Position numbers and translations under genes: made by a program. Shown here one piece after another: positions 1 to 9,857 of a stretch of 64,000 nucleotides of DNA. Location of the stretch: assembly GCF_000234665.1 (NCBI RefSeq), contig NC_018327.1, positions 666,443-730,442 on the forward strand, given 5' to 3'. This stretch comes from Leishmania mexicana MHOM/GT/2001/U1103. Lineage: Eukaryota; Euglenozoa; Kinetoplastea; Trypanosomatida; Trypanosomatidae. The notes under the pieces are model-generated. The model was given only the letters and a program-made list of their open reading frames with translations, was not told the DNA's origin and made no database searches. Each line of letters opens with the position of its first letter. Position 1 is the stretch's first letter.

Positions 1-3000
1 TCGCCCGGCAACTCATCTGCGTTGCCGCCTCTTGCCGCTGCTGCACAACGCGGCGGCGGGCCTACGCAGTCAGCACACCGCCTCCAAAGCCAAGAGATGG
101 TGATAGCTGAAGAGGAGGAGCTGCGCGACTTGCGGCTACTACTGAACGCTCAGTCTTCGCGTTTGCGCCAGCACACCTCTTCAACAACACTGACTCCCGA
201 AGAGATGCAAGCGCTGTTGAAGCGTCCGGCCCCCCTCCTCTCTGGCCCGTCCACGCGACCGGCAGCAGGGACGGCTGCTGCTGCGGTGATGGTAGTAAGC
301 AGCCAACCACAGGCTCGCACTGCTACCGCTGCCAACAGCATTGCGACACCTCACGTAGGCTGCACAAAATGCGAGCCGACTGATCGCTCGACGGCGGCCG
401 CGGTAAAGCATAGCGCGCTCAACTCCGCGCGGAGTACGGACCCTTCGATGCGGGCAGTGCGCAACGGCGCCCTCTACGCGCTCAGGGCCAACGGCAGCTG
501 CTTCAAGGCCGACTGGCTCGGGCAGTCTCACCTCAAAACCGAACCTGCGGCGCAGCCACGGCTTGACGACAGCGAGGAAGCGCTGCTCGCCGCACTGGAG
601 GAGGAGACGGCCGTGCGCGAAGCCCGGCTGGAGCGTCGCAGCAGGGATATTCGCAAGAAGTTGGCGGAGCCGTCGCGGAACCCGACTGGCCACATCTACC
701 CCCCGCCGCCCCCGGTCACGCAGGCTACCTCGGAAACAGAGGTTCACGAGCGTGCGTTGGCGGCGGAGGAGTTTGCAAGGTCCCTAATGCAGCGCCGCAG
801 GCACGGCGAGGAGCGTGTTCGACGTCAGCAGAGAGAGCGGCATCTCACTCCGTGCTCTCCTCCGGTGCACCAAGGGGTGGTCTCTGAGAACAACGCTGCC
901 TTAAACGAAACCTTCTTGAAGGCGCACTGCAGGGACGGTGTTGACGTCAACGACGCGGAAGCGGCTGAGAGCCATACCATGCCGCACGCCGGCAGCAGCG
1001 CCCGGCTTCTCCCGCAGGGCTCCTGCGATGCCCAGGAGCCCCGGGAGGTGAACGAGATGTCCATGACGAGTCTGGCCCTGGGCCGCGTGTCCCTGCGCTC
1101 GTGCAGCGTGAACAAGGTGACGGACAGCACGCTGGCGATTATGGAGATGCTCGCGAACCGGCCAGATGTCCTGCTTCCGTCCCCGGCTGAGACGGCTGTT
1201 GTGCGTCGCGGCGACGTGCTGTCCTCAAAGCACATCCTCAAGCGCGACTTGGAGGAGGCGCTGCAGTCGCGACAGGGATCAACCGGCATGATCGCTGGAG
1301 CGCCGTTCTTCCGCATCGTGCCAAAGCTGAACATCGCCGGTGTCGCCCAGGCAAACGCCAGTGCGGTGCGCACGATTGTGAATGAGCTGCGCCGCGCGCA
1401 CGTTGAGGGCCCCATCATCTGGGTGAACCTGCGTGAGGAGCCGCTTGTGTACATCAACGATACCTCCTACATCGTCCGCGAGCGCGCCGATCCGCTGACG
1501 CCAATTATCATCCCCAACGTGACGGGGCTAAGTATCGAGTGCATCGAGCGGAAACTCAAGCAGGAGGTGCTGCAGGAGGCGTACGTGAATGGTGGGAACG
1601 TCAGCGTGCACCTTGAGTGCCGTGGCGGCAACATGGAGGACCAATGGGTGTGCGCCAGCCGCAGCGAGGTGCTGACGCTGGCTGAGGTTTTCCATCGCAT
1701 GGAGAAGGAGACAGACCACCAAGTCATGTACTTCCGCCGACCCATCACGCAGAATATCGGGCCTCAGCCCGAAGATTTCGACTTCGTGCTGGATGCGTGC
1801 CTCGAGGAGCCGAAGGCGGTGTTCGTCTTCAGTTGCCAGTCTGGTCGCGGCCGCACGAGCTCGATGATGCAGATAGCCAACATCGTCCGCTTCTACCAAC
1901 TTTGCGTGAAGGATGTGACGGCCGATATGCGTGTGCTGCGCGAGAAGGTTAACGGGCCGTCGTACCGCACTATTCAGAAGCTGGTGTCTCTCTTTCCTGA
2001 CGGCAAACTGCACGAGCGTCGCCTCATGATCCTGATGGAGCTTGCCGACAAGGTGTACTCCATGGCGGACCACATCAACGAGGCGTTTTCTGGCATGAAC
2101 GACGCCCCGGAGGTGGCGAAGATGCGGTTGCAGGTGTACGCACTCTTTCTGGTCTTCTCCTACTACTGCGAGCAGCGACTGTGGAACTACGCGACGCACT
2201 TGTCTTTTGTGCAGTGGCTGAACGAGAACTCCGAGATCAAGATTCTTATCAGCAGCGTGCGCGAGAAGCTTGATGACCAGCTCAAGCTGGAGCAGGTTTT
2301 CTCCCTGTCCTCGGTCGGCCCCGAGGCCGACACGCTGCGCGCCATTCGCCACCGCCGCGGTAACGTGCTGAGCACCGGCCGCATCCTGCTTAGCTTTCCA
2401 GTGAGCAACCATTCACGCCATGAGATTATGGCGTTGCGCCAGCTCGCGCCAGGGGTGCCGGTGCTGACATGCGGCCGTGTCGGTGAGGTAGCGCGCGACC
2501 AGCTCGTGTGCGACATCCGTGACACGTTCCCGCACGTGCGCTCCATCCATTGGATCAGCCTGCGCGCCGAGCCGATGGTGCTGATCAACGACGTGCCCTA
2601 CACGCTCTCCGACCACGATGCCGCACACGGCTCGGCTGAGCATGGCACGACGATGCACGTGTCTGTGCAGGCGATGGAGCAGATCGAGGATCGTCTGCGG
2701 CGCGATGTACTGCTGGAGGCGCAGGACAACGGCGGCTTCATCATCCTGCACCGTTTGACGACGGCCGGCGAGCGGGAGGTGCTGCGCGTGAAGGTCGTCT
2801 CAGCGCGCACCCCACGCAGCACAATGGAGGAGTTCGTGGAGGCAACGGGCGTGTGCTACTCCCGCATTCCGATGCCCTTCTCCGGGGAGCTGCTGGCGAG
2901 TGATATCGATCCCCTCCTCAACTACCTGGCTAAGGCGGACATCAGCCAGCACGACGCCATTGTCATCAACGATTCGGTTGGCACAACTCGCACTACCGTG

Positions 3001-4830
3001 GCACTGAACATCCTGACACTGTTCCGCGCGAGTCGAATTGAAAGTCTTCGCTCGCTGCAGACGACCGAGGAGGTGGCGATGCTGCTGCGCGTCGGGTCCA
3101 CGGATCGGCTCGTCAACAACGCTCAGGTAGCCGCCAAGGCGGAAGTGTCCTCGGAGGAGATTCCAGAGCACCACGTGGAGCTGCTCCTCGCCTCGACCAT
3201 CTGCCAGATGCTGACAGCCGGTAGACTCCTTCGCACGGTGGACGCCGTCATCGCGCTCGGTGGCCGCGGCCGGCGCTGGAATATCTTGCACGCGCTGGAC
3301 TTTCTCAAGAAGCGCATTGGTGTGCTCGGCAACAACAAGCCCCAGTGCATCGTGGATGCCCTGCATGGCCTGCGCTGTTACCTGCTCGTGCTGCTCTCAT
3401 GCCTGTACCTGGATGCGCAGAAGGGGGAGGGCTTCACGATCGAGGAGCTGCTCTTCAGCAACTGGGTCACCGCTCACGCGGAGGTATCGAACATCGTGGA
3501 GCACCTCGAGGACCGCGGCGAGGCGGCGCTCGAGTACGTGGCGGCTGACAACCTCATGAAGGCCGACCTTTCGCGCCGCTCCGGTAACGTTCTCACGGCC
3601 AACTTCTGCCTGAAGGCCGACCACTTTCCCGGCTGCCAGAAGAAGGGGCTGCGGCCGGCGCTGTGCGGCGCACCAAACTTCCGAAAGGTAGATTTTGTGA
3701 ACGTCTACGGTGTCGCCATCCCGACTCTCAAGGGCATTCACAATGTGCTCTCGCTGCTGGGCGCCTCCAGCGAGCCTCTGCAGGTGTACCCAGGGCAGAG
3801 CAACGACTCCGAACCGTACCTCGGCTTTGCGGCGCAGCGGCTCTTCGAGCCAGCCTTCAAGCCCGAGGAGCTGAAGCACCCACTGCGCGGCTCTGTGGTC
3901 TGGGTAAACTTGCGGGAGGAGCCCATTCTGTACGTGGGCGACCGACCCTTCGTCTTCCGCGACTTGGCGGCCCCGTACGTGAATGTGGTGCTGACCGGCA
4001 TCCAGACGGAAAAGGTTGAGCTGGTGGAGTACGAGCTGAAGCGTGATGTGCTCATGGAGGCGGCACAGTACGACGGCAAGTTCCTCGTCCACGATGAAGG
4101 GATCCCGGGCGAGCTCGTCGGCGTGTGGGAGACCGCGAACGAGGAGACTGTGAAGACTCTGCGCGAGGTCTACGATGAGCTGCTGGTGAACCAGTTCCGC
4201 TGCCAAATGCTGCGACTCCCGGTGACGGACGAGCAAAGCCCGGATATTCGTGACTTCGACCTTCTCGTCAGCGCCCTCCTCCCGCGCATTGCGAAACACC
4301 TTGACCGCCGCGAGACGCTGTCGTTTGTTTTCAATTGCCAGATGGGCCGCGGTCGCACCACGACGGGGATGGTGATCTGCTGTCTCCTCATTGGCCTCGT
4401 CATACCGGAGTACTACGACGAGCTGCACAACGCTTACCGCGACTCCCTCTACGCAGACACAGAGTCAGACCTCGGCCGCGGAGAGTACTCCGTCATTGTG
4501 CAGCTGAAGCGCGTACTGGCGCAGGGCCGGACGGCCAAGTACCAGGTCGATCTCGTGCTCGAGGCGTGCTCGAAGATGCAGAACTTGCGCACAGCTATTG
4601 AGGCCTTTGCTATTGCGGTGTCGTCGCCAGACACGATCGAGTCGGGCCGCGCTCGCGCGCATCACGCTGGTGTGCATTACCTGAAGCGCTACTTCAACCT
4701 CATTGTCTTTGCCGTGTACCTGCAAGAGGAGTATGACCGCCTATCGAAGCGCATGCTGCACTCCTTCACGGACTGGATGGCGACCCACCCGGAGATTTTC
4801 ACGCTGCTAGACTCGTGCGTTCTCAAGTAA
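1..4830 (+). CDS. Paladin-like protein with three tandem phosphatase modules (5' end possibly outside window)
   Basis: The frame is open from base 1, so the true start may lie upstream; the first in-frame ATG is at 97 (about 1577 aa). The N-terminal ~400 codons are low complexity. Three repeats follow, each with a block like WVNLREEP (about 1420, 2551 and 3901) and, about 140 residues on, a Cys-X5-Arg P-loop position. Modules 1 and 3 have CQSGRGRT (Cys codon 1834) and CQMGRGRT (Cys codon 4336). In module 2 the equivalent is DSVGTTRT, Asp replacing Cys (codon 2971). This matches paladin (PALD1), related to cysteine phosphatases and PTP-like phytases; metazoan paladin, as I recall, has two such motifs. 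The substrate is unknown; phosphoinositides or inositol phosphates are an inference from the family. No signal peptide or membrane segment is visible. Family call strong, activity untested. Confidence 0.85.
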   Translation, partial: SPGNSSALPPLAAAAQRGGGPTQSAHRLQSQEMVIAEEEELRDLRLLLNAQSSRLRQHTSSTTLTPEEMQALLKRPAPLLSGPSTRPAAGTAAAAVMVVSSQPQARTATAANSIATPHVGCTKCEPTDRSTAAAVKHSALNSARSTDPSMRAVRNGALYALRANGSCFKADWLGQSHLKTEPAAQPRLDDSEEALLAALEEETAVREARLERRSRDIRKKLAEPSRNPTGHIYPPPPPVTQATSETEVHERALAAEEFARSLMQRRRHGEERVRRQQRERHLTPCSPPVHQGVVSENNAALNETFLKAHCRDGVDVNDAEAAESHTMPHAGSSARLLPQGSCDAQEPREVNEMSMTSLALGRVSLRSCSVNKVTDSTLAIMEMLANRPDVLLPSPAETAVVRRGDVLSSKHILKRDLEEALQSRQGSTGMIAGAPFFRIVPKLNIAGVAQANASAVRTIVNELRRAHVEGPIIWVNLREEPLVYINDTSYIVRERADPLTPIIIPNVTGLSIECIERKLKQEVLQEAYVNGGNVSVHLECRGGNMEDQWVCASRSEVLTLAEVFHRMEKETDHQVMYFRRPITQNIGPQPEDFDFVLDACLEEPKAVFVFSCQSGRGRTSSMMQIANIVRFYQLCVKDVTADMRVLREKVNGPSYRTIQKLVSLFPDGKLHERRLMILMELADKVYSMADHINEAFSGMNDAPEVAKMRLQVYALFLVFSYYCEQRLWNYATHLSFVQWLNENSEIKILISSVREKLDDQLKLEQVFSLSSVGPEADTLRAIRHRRGNVLSTGRILLSFPVSNHSRHEIMALRQLAPGVPVLTCGRVGEVARDQLVCDIRDTFPHVRSIHWISLRAEPMVLINDVPYTLSDHDAAHGSAEHGTTMHVSVQAMEQIEDRLRRDVLLEAQDNGGFIILHRLTTAGEREVLRVKVVSARTPRSTMEEFVEATGVCYSRIPMPFSGELLASDIDPLLNYLAKADISQHDAIVINDSVGTTRTTVALNILTLFRASRIESLRSLQTTEEVAMLLRVGSTDRLVNNAQVAAKAEVSSEEIPEHHVELLLASTICQMLTAGRLLRTVDAVIALGGRGRRWNILHALDFLKKRIGVLGNNKPQCIVDALHGLRCYLLVLLSCLYLDAQKGEGFTIEELLFSNWVTAHAEVSNIVEHLEDRGEAALEYVAADNLMKADLSRRSGNVLTANFCLKADHFPGCQKKGLRPALCGAPNFRKVDFVNVYGVAIPTLKGIHNVLSLLGASSEPLQVYPGQSNDSEPYLGFAAQRLFEPAFKPEELKHPLRGSVVWVNLREEPILYVGDRPFVFRDLAAPYVNVVLTGIQTEKVELVEYELKRDVLMEAAQYDGKFLVHDEGIPGELVGVWETANEETVKTLREVYDELLVNQFRCQMLRLPVTDEQSPDIRDFDLLVSALLPRIAKHLDRRETLSFVFNCQMGRGRTTTGMVICCLLIGLVIPEYYDELHNAYRDSLYADTESDLGRGEYSVIVQLKRVLAQGRTAKYQVDLVLEACSKMQNLRTAIEAFAIAVSSPDTIESGRARAHHAGVHYLKRYFNLIVFAVYLQEEYDRLSKRMLHSFTDWMATHPEIFTLLDSCVLK

Positions 4831-6422
4831 CACGAAGGGTGCCGGTGCCGTGCTGCGTGTCGCAGTTGCACGGCTGAGGCTCACTCTCGTGACAGCTGCT
4901 GCTGTGCTGGTGAGCGCACTCGCTACGTGTACTCATTAGAGGCGGTAATTTACTTGTGTCTTTGTACATCCTTGGTTCATCTGTCTTGTTTGTTGTTTCT
5001 GATGTAAACCAACCACTGCGCAACGGAACGCGTTGGCAGTCTTCTACCCCCCCCTCCCCTATACCACCTCGCACCCGCTGTACATCCTCTCTCTCTCTCG
5101 CTCGCTCGCTGTGTGTATGTGTGCGCTGTTTCCTGCGCATGCGGGTATCCTCTTTTCCCTTTGTTCCGATAGACGCCGCGTGTGTGTGGTGTGCGCCGCC
5201 GCCTCGGTCTTTCACTCGCTCGCTTGCTTTCTCTTACGCACCGTGGCGCATCTCTCTGTTGATGGCTCGCTCTCGCTATTTCTCCATGTTGCATCATGCT
5301 TGACGTATCTGTCTGGCGAGGCCGCTCCTGTGTCGTGGCGCGATTGGGGCGGAGGGAGGCTGTAAAAGCCAACGGCACGCTGTAGAAGGCGATGCGCAAG
5401 GTGCCGCTCATGAAGTCGATCAGTGTGGGAGAGAAGGGAGAGGGGCGATCGGCTAAGGTAGGGGGGAGGGTGAGTTGAGGCACTGCGTATCTACATGCTC
5501 CTCCTGACCTCCATCATTACACCGTCCAGCCCCCACAGCTCGATCTCTCGCTTCTCTCACTTCGACCTCACGCATCAATGACTAGGCCGGATGCCTTGAG
5601 GTGTTGCCTTTCCTGCTGCCGTTTGCCGGCGCTCCCCCCTCCCCCTCCCTCTTTGTATCGGCACCTCTGCGTGTATGTGACTCTCCGCGTTGCCCTGCCA
5701 AGCGCCACAACCGCATTGGCCAGCGATGCTACGGTGGTAGTCGTGTTGGGGCTCCTTCAGGAGCGAAAGGCGTGTGAGACCGTTGATAGTGACGCGTGTG
5801 GTGGGTTAGGGGGGGAGGTCTGGGGAGAGTGAGCAAGAAAAGCTGATTGGCGCGGGAGCGTGCACCTATGCTTGCGCGTCTTCAGGCCATCCAAGTGCCG
5901 CCTAGGTGTCCACACACCCAGATACCCACCCACCAGTAGCCCACGGTGAGACTGCCTCTTCTCCCTGTGCCACCCTCCTCTATCCCGCTGTCTACCTCGG
6001 AAGTCAGAGCTTACCTTCTCGCCACCGCTGACTGTCATGGACAGCGCACGTTGAGAATGCCGTTCGCATCTCCTCCCCACTTCATGCGATCCACAGAGAA
6101 CTCGCGCGCCGTGGAGACTGCCGCTAGGGAAGGCTGCGGGGTGTCTTGGCCGGCTTCACTTTCTCTGCTCCCCAATGGCCACTCTCCCCACTCCTCTCCC
6201 GCTCTCTCCACCATGATCGCTCTCCTCCTCCATCCCCCCATTGCGCACCTCGACCCTCTCACGGACACACGTGCGCTGTCTCGGAAAATAACGCTGGCGC
6301 TGACATCGAAGCGGCAGACACATTGTCCGTCCTCACCCGCCCACACGCACCCCTGAACACGTGTTTGCCTGCTGCTGCTGCTGCTTGTCGGGTCATCGAC
6401 GTTCTTCCTCACCACACTCACA
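4831..6422 (+). other. Intergenic/UTR spacer
   Basis: No convincing gene. It holds C- and CT-rich tracts (about 5041-5110 and 6198-6260) and short uORF-like frames. The tract ending near 6260 followed by AG near 6311 is a plausible spliced-leader acceptor for the next gene. Confidence 0.6.
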
Positions 6423-7280
6423 ATGGCGTCAGCAGCCTACTACAAGAAGCAGCAGGCGCAGCTGCATCTCGCCAAGAGCGAGGTGCAGGCCATCATGGAA
6501 AAGTTGGTTGCGGCCGTGGCCCAGTCCCGCCCTCGCAGCCCCCTGCGTGCTCTGCTTCAAACGCTAGACCGTATAGAGGAAGAGGGGGTCGGATCGGCAT
6601 CTGCGGCCGCTAACATTGCACCGCCTCTCGTCACCCCGCGCCTCATCGTTCTCACTGGCCCGCCCGGCTGCGGTAAGTCGGTCCAGGCCTCCCATATTGC
6701 CGCCTTCCTAGGCGGTGTTCACTGCGCCTTGCCGTCGTTGGTGCGAGATGCGTTTCACGGTGGCCATCTGCCTGGCTCGAAGGTCGTGTATGTCCCTGAG
6801 TCTCTTCAAGCCGAGATGAGGGCGGCCAAGGAGGCGTTCGTGCGGAAGACGCCGGTGGGCGCGACGGCGACGTCTTTTCTATCCTCACTGCCACCCGACC
6901 TCGCGGCGCGGCTCATCGCGAATTGCATCCAGTACGAGATGCGCCAGCGCCAAGCTGCGGCGGATACCGTGCCAGCGCCAGAAATGCAGTGTCCCACGTC
7001 GACGGTGTTCTTCGTACTCGACGGCTACCCCTCGACCATCGCTGAAGCGCTGGCTCTCGAGGCGGCGACGGGGCAAGAGGTATCGGTAGCTGTGACCCTT
7101 CGCTGCTCCGCCGACTGCCTGGAGGCGCGCCGCCACTCCCGCGCCCCTCCTGGCCGTCTTGCCTCCCTGGACACTTTTGAGGCTTACTGGAGCGCACAGC
7201 ACAAGTTACGCGTCGTGGACGGCGCTCAGAGTATCGCTGCCGTCACACGGCAGGTGCTCGCCGCTCTGGAGGAGGAGTAG
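6423..7280 (+). CDS. Adenylate-kinase-like P-loop protein, probably divergent or inactive
   Basis: A 285-aa protein starting at ATG 6423. A Walker A loop GPPGCGKS lies at residues 79-86 (Lys85), preceded by a hydrophobic strand, and a DGYP motif at 200-203 matches the DGFPR block of adenylate and other nucleoside monophosphate kinases. The fold order (P-loop, helical NMP-binding region, DG[FY]P strand, C-terminal helices) fits the family. Two features are odd: the Arg that normally follows DG[FY]P is Ser204, and the usual LID with paired arginines is not recognisable; only a short RLASLDTFEAYW stretch lies there. The N-terminal ~75 residues form a helical extension. By family it would transfer phosphate between ATP and AMP, but the missing residues argue for altered specificity or a pseudoenzyme. 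It could instead be another P-loop NTPase. Confidence 0.6.
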   Translation: MASAAYYKKQQAQLHLAKSEVQAIMEKLVAAVAQSRPRSPLRALLQTLDRIEEEGVGSASAAANIAPPLVTPRLIVLTGPPGCGKSVQASHIAAFLGGVHCALPSLVRDAFHGGHLPGSKVVYVPESLQAEMRAAKEAFVRKTPVGATATSFLSSLPPDLAARLIANCIQYEMRQRQAAADTVPAPEMQCPTSTVFFVLDGYPSTIAEALALEAATGQEVSVAVTLRCSADCLEARRHSRAPPGRLASLDTFEAYWSAQHKLRVVDGAQSIAAVTRQVLAALEEE

Positions 7281-8383
7281 AGAGCATCGGCACTAGGGAG
7301 AAGGGGCGCACACAGCCGCTCCCCACCTCTCATGCACACCTGCCCGCGAAACGCTCACCTTGTCGGTGCTGTCTATCTTCTTCGCCATACTGCAATAACC
7401 ACCCCACCACCTGATGTATAGTGCACGACCTCTGGCTCCTCTCACTCCACACAGGCAGACCCCCACGCTGGTCCACGCCGCGCTCCTTGATGGCCGCCCA
7501 TCTCAACCCCCTTTGTATCTCCACACTCACACCCACACACACACACACACATGGCGGGGCGTCGCTGGAAAGGAATAAAACCCGCGCGACTGCACTCGCT
7601 TGTACGCACCTGCGAGTAGAAGGACGCACGCGCACGCACACAAACAGGCACAGGCATGTATGCGTGTCGACGCGGAGGACGAGCAGCAGCGATGCCACCT
7701 TATCAGGATAGTAGATGTGATCTGTGATGCAGCGCCTCGCTGTGCAAAAGCACTCGCGGTGAAATATATGAACTAAGCTCAGCGCTGTCATCGCGGCAGA
7801 GGCAGTGGAAGCGGGGGGGTGAGAAGCATGAGCTGTGTGATTCCTGGCGCTAACAGGCTGCTGTGTACCTCTCTCTTGGCTGCCGTCTGCCACAACCGGC
7901 GGCCGTCGTTGTAGCAGGGAGAGTCACACATACACGCCTGCTGCCGCTGGTGCTCCCGCATTCCCTTTGTCTCTCGGCCCTGTTGCTCGCCGGAGCCGTC
8001 TCGGCGGTATCGCGTGCTTCTTCCAGTGACACGCGCTGAGGTTTGGCAAGGTTGTCTTCTGCGCGTGGGTGCGCATGCGCACATGCCCGTCACAGCGGTG
8101 CTGCATGGCCCCGTATCGTTGGTGACGGTGATAGTGGTGGTGTCAAGCGGTTTGGGGATGCGTCATCTACCACGCGCCTGTAGCGTGCCCTTCTCGTCTC
8201 ACCGTCTTTCTTTCTCTTGCTCTCCCATGAGTGGTTTGTTCATCGATCTCAGTGCGTGTGGGTGCGTGTGTCTGGGTTACACTGCTGCTGCCCCGCTCAC
8301 CAACAAGGAATCTCTCATCGCAGACGCCTCCCCTCCGCCGCAGTGCTCCCTCAGAATTTCGTGCCCACGCAGGTACAAAGGAC
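7281..8383 (+). other. Intergenic/UTR spacer with CA repeat
   Basis: No convincing gene. It contains a CA microsatellite at about 7534-7551 and a CT-rich tract at about 8189-8227 that probably precedes the spliced-leader site of the methyltransferase mRNA. Confidence 0.6.
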
Positions 8384-9103
8384 ATGGCCGATCTGCCGTT
8401 TGAGTGGGAGGATGGCAGCTGCATCTCCCCCTTTGTGGCCTCCAGCGAGGCGGACACGGAGGCATTCGCGGCATGGGTCACCGAGCGTTACCTCACCCCG
8501 ATCGTGCAGCACATCACCGCTTCTTCTCGCGGCTGCGAAGGTCAGCTCTGTGCCACCTCTCAACCATGTGAAATGCGGCTTACAGACCTTGGCTGTGGTG
8601 ACGCCACGGCGGCACTTTCCTTGGTGCAGCACCTTCGCAAAGGCTGGTGCAACCTGCAAGGCGCCACTGATGATGCCCCGTCGCCGGACGGTGCGGCCTG
8701 TTTGCGTATTACTCTGACAGGCATCGACCTGGATGATGCGCTTCTGGACACCGCGGCAGCAAACGCGTCCGCCTTCACTGCCGCAGCCGCCTTGCCGTTG
8801 TCGTCGCTGGTGTCGGTCGAGACGCATATTCTTTCTCAGGACATCCGCACTGCAGACTTGAATGTATGCTTCCCCCGCTGCGTGCAGGGCGGCACCGCTT
8901 CTTGTTCCGCCCCGACCCGGCCTCCATACGTACTGTACATGTACCTTCTGCCCGACGCACTCGCTCTGCTGCGGGAGAAGCTGGTAGACATCATGGAGCG
9001 TGGCTGGGTGGTGGCGTCGAACCGCTGGCCCATCCCGGGGCTCGAAGCCTTCCTGCGTGACCGTGCCGGGCACGTGCACATTTACTTTCACGCGGCACTG
9101 TAG
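8384..9103 (+). CDS. Class I SAM-dependent methyltransferase, possibly FAM173-like
   Basis: The open frame extends upstream to 8231, but ATG 8384 is the first in-frame ATG and follows a pyrimidine tract; it gives 239 aa. Motif I (DLGCGDAT, Asp68 onward) and an acidic end of strand 2 (GIDLDD) define a Rossmann-like SAM-binding domain. Near the C-terminus a YMYLLPDAL block, then LREKL and a strand VVASNRWPIPG, resemble the FAM173/ATPSC-KMT group of small lysine methyltransferases, where the strand after motif IV often has a Y-LLP pattern. The substrate cannot be read from sequence. No targeting peptide is obvious. Methyltransferase class is confident; the FAM173 link is tentative. Confidence 0.75.
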   Translation: MADLPFEWEDGSCISPFVASSEADTEAFAAWVTERYLTPIVQHITASSRGCEGQLCATSQPCEMRLTDLGCGDATAALSLVQHLRKGWCNLQGATDDAPSPDGAACLRITLTGIDLDDALLDTAAANASAFTAAAALPLSSLVSVETHILSQDIRTADLNVCFPRCVQGGTASCSAPTRPPYVLYMYLLPDALALLREKLVDIMERGWVVASNRWPIPGLEAFLRDRAGHVHIYFHAAL

Positions 9104-9857
9104 CTCTTAAAGATCGATGCATGCATCTGTGCACGTGCTTCTCTGTTCACATCTGTGTCATGTCGTCTCCGTGATGTATCGTCTACTCAACGACCCCTTC
9201 GCGCTGGCCGCCACACCTTGCAGTCCCTCACGCACTTCTCTCTCTGGTTTTCTTTCCATCGCTCTGGATGGGCAGCAGGGACAGTCACCATGGGCACTGC
9301 TGCTGCGCGGGAGGCCCGTCCTGCGAAAGTACACCGGCGTACGATACGGACGAAGCGCCGTCTCGGCCCCGGTGCTTCTCGAGCTTGCACAGTCCCCTAA
9401 CCACGACAAGTCGTTCCTCCTCTCCAACGGGGCCTTGGCACCGTCTGTGCTCGTCGCGTGAGCACCTTGACTCGTGCACAGTGCGTACCTCCGCCCTCCC
9501 CTCCTGCGCTGCGCGCACTGCCCCTCCACTTCTCCCTCCGGTGTCCCCTTCACGCGCGCTGCTCATTTGCAGCAACGCAGAACACGAAAACGGGAAGAGA
9601 AGAGAGCATGCATGCCTGCACCCCCACGTGCCGCCCCCACCTCTATCCCTTCTCGCGACAGACGGGTCACACCCGGACATGTGTACGCTGACACACCGGC
9701 ATACGCGGACATAGAGCCACTGACCTTTGCTGGCCCTACAACCAGATAGGCCACCTCCCTCCTCTCCCCATCCCACCCACCCACACACCCACTCATCGCT
9801 TCGCTCTCTCGCTGTCCCTCTTCGTGTGCGGAACTCGATGACCACCAGCCCGAGAAG
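9104..9857 (+). other. Intergenic/UTR spacer
   Basis: No accepted gene. A 114-codon open frame begins 13 bases after the upstream stop and is rejected. A long C-rich tract at 9747-9832 followed by AG near 9847 likely marks the trans-splice site for the MKS1 homologue. Confidence 0.6.

Noticed and set aside
22..96. Start of the paladin-like gene at TTG 22
   Set aside because: TTG is not a credible trypanosomatid start; the frame is open from base 1, so either the start is upstream or ATG 97 is used.
3397..4428. 343-codon minus-strand frame
   Set aside because: Antisense of the third paladin module; no recognisable domain.
9117..9461. 114-codon ATG frame right after the methyltransferase stop, with moderate codon bias
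   Set aside because: It begins 13 bases after the upstream stop, leaving no room for a 3' UTR and a trans-splice site, and the spacer is of ordinary length.
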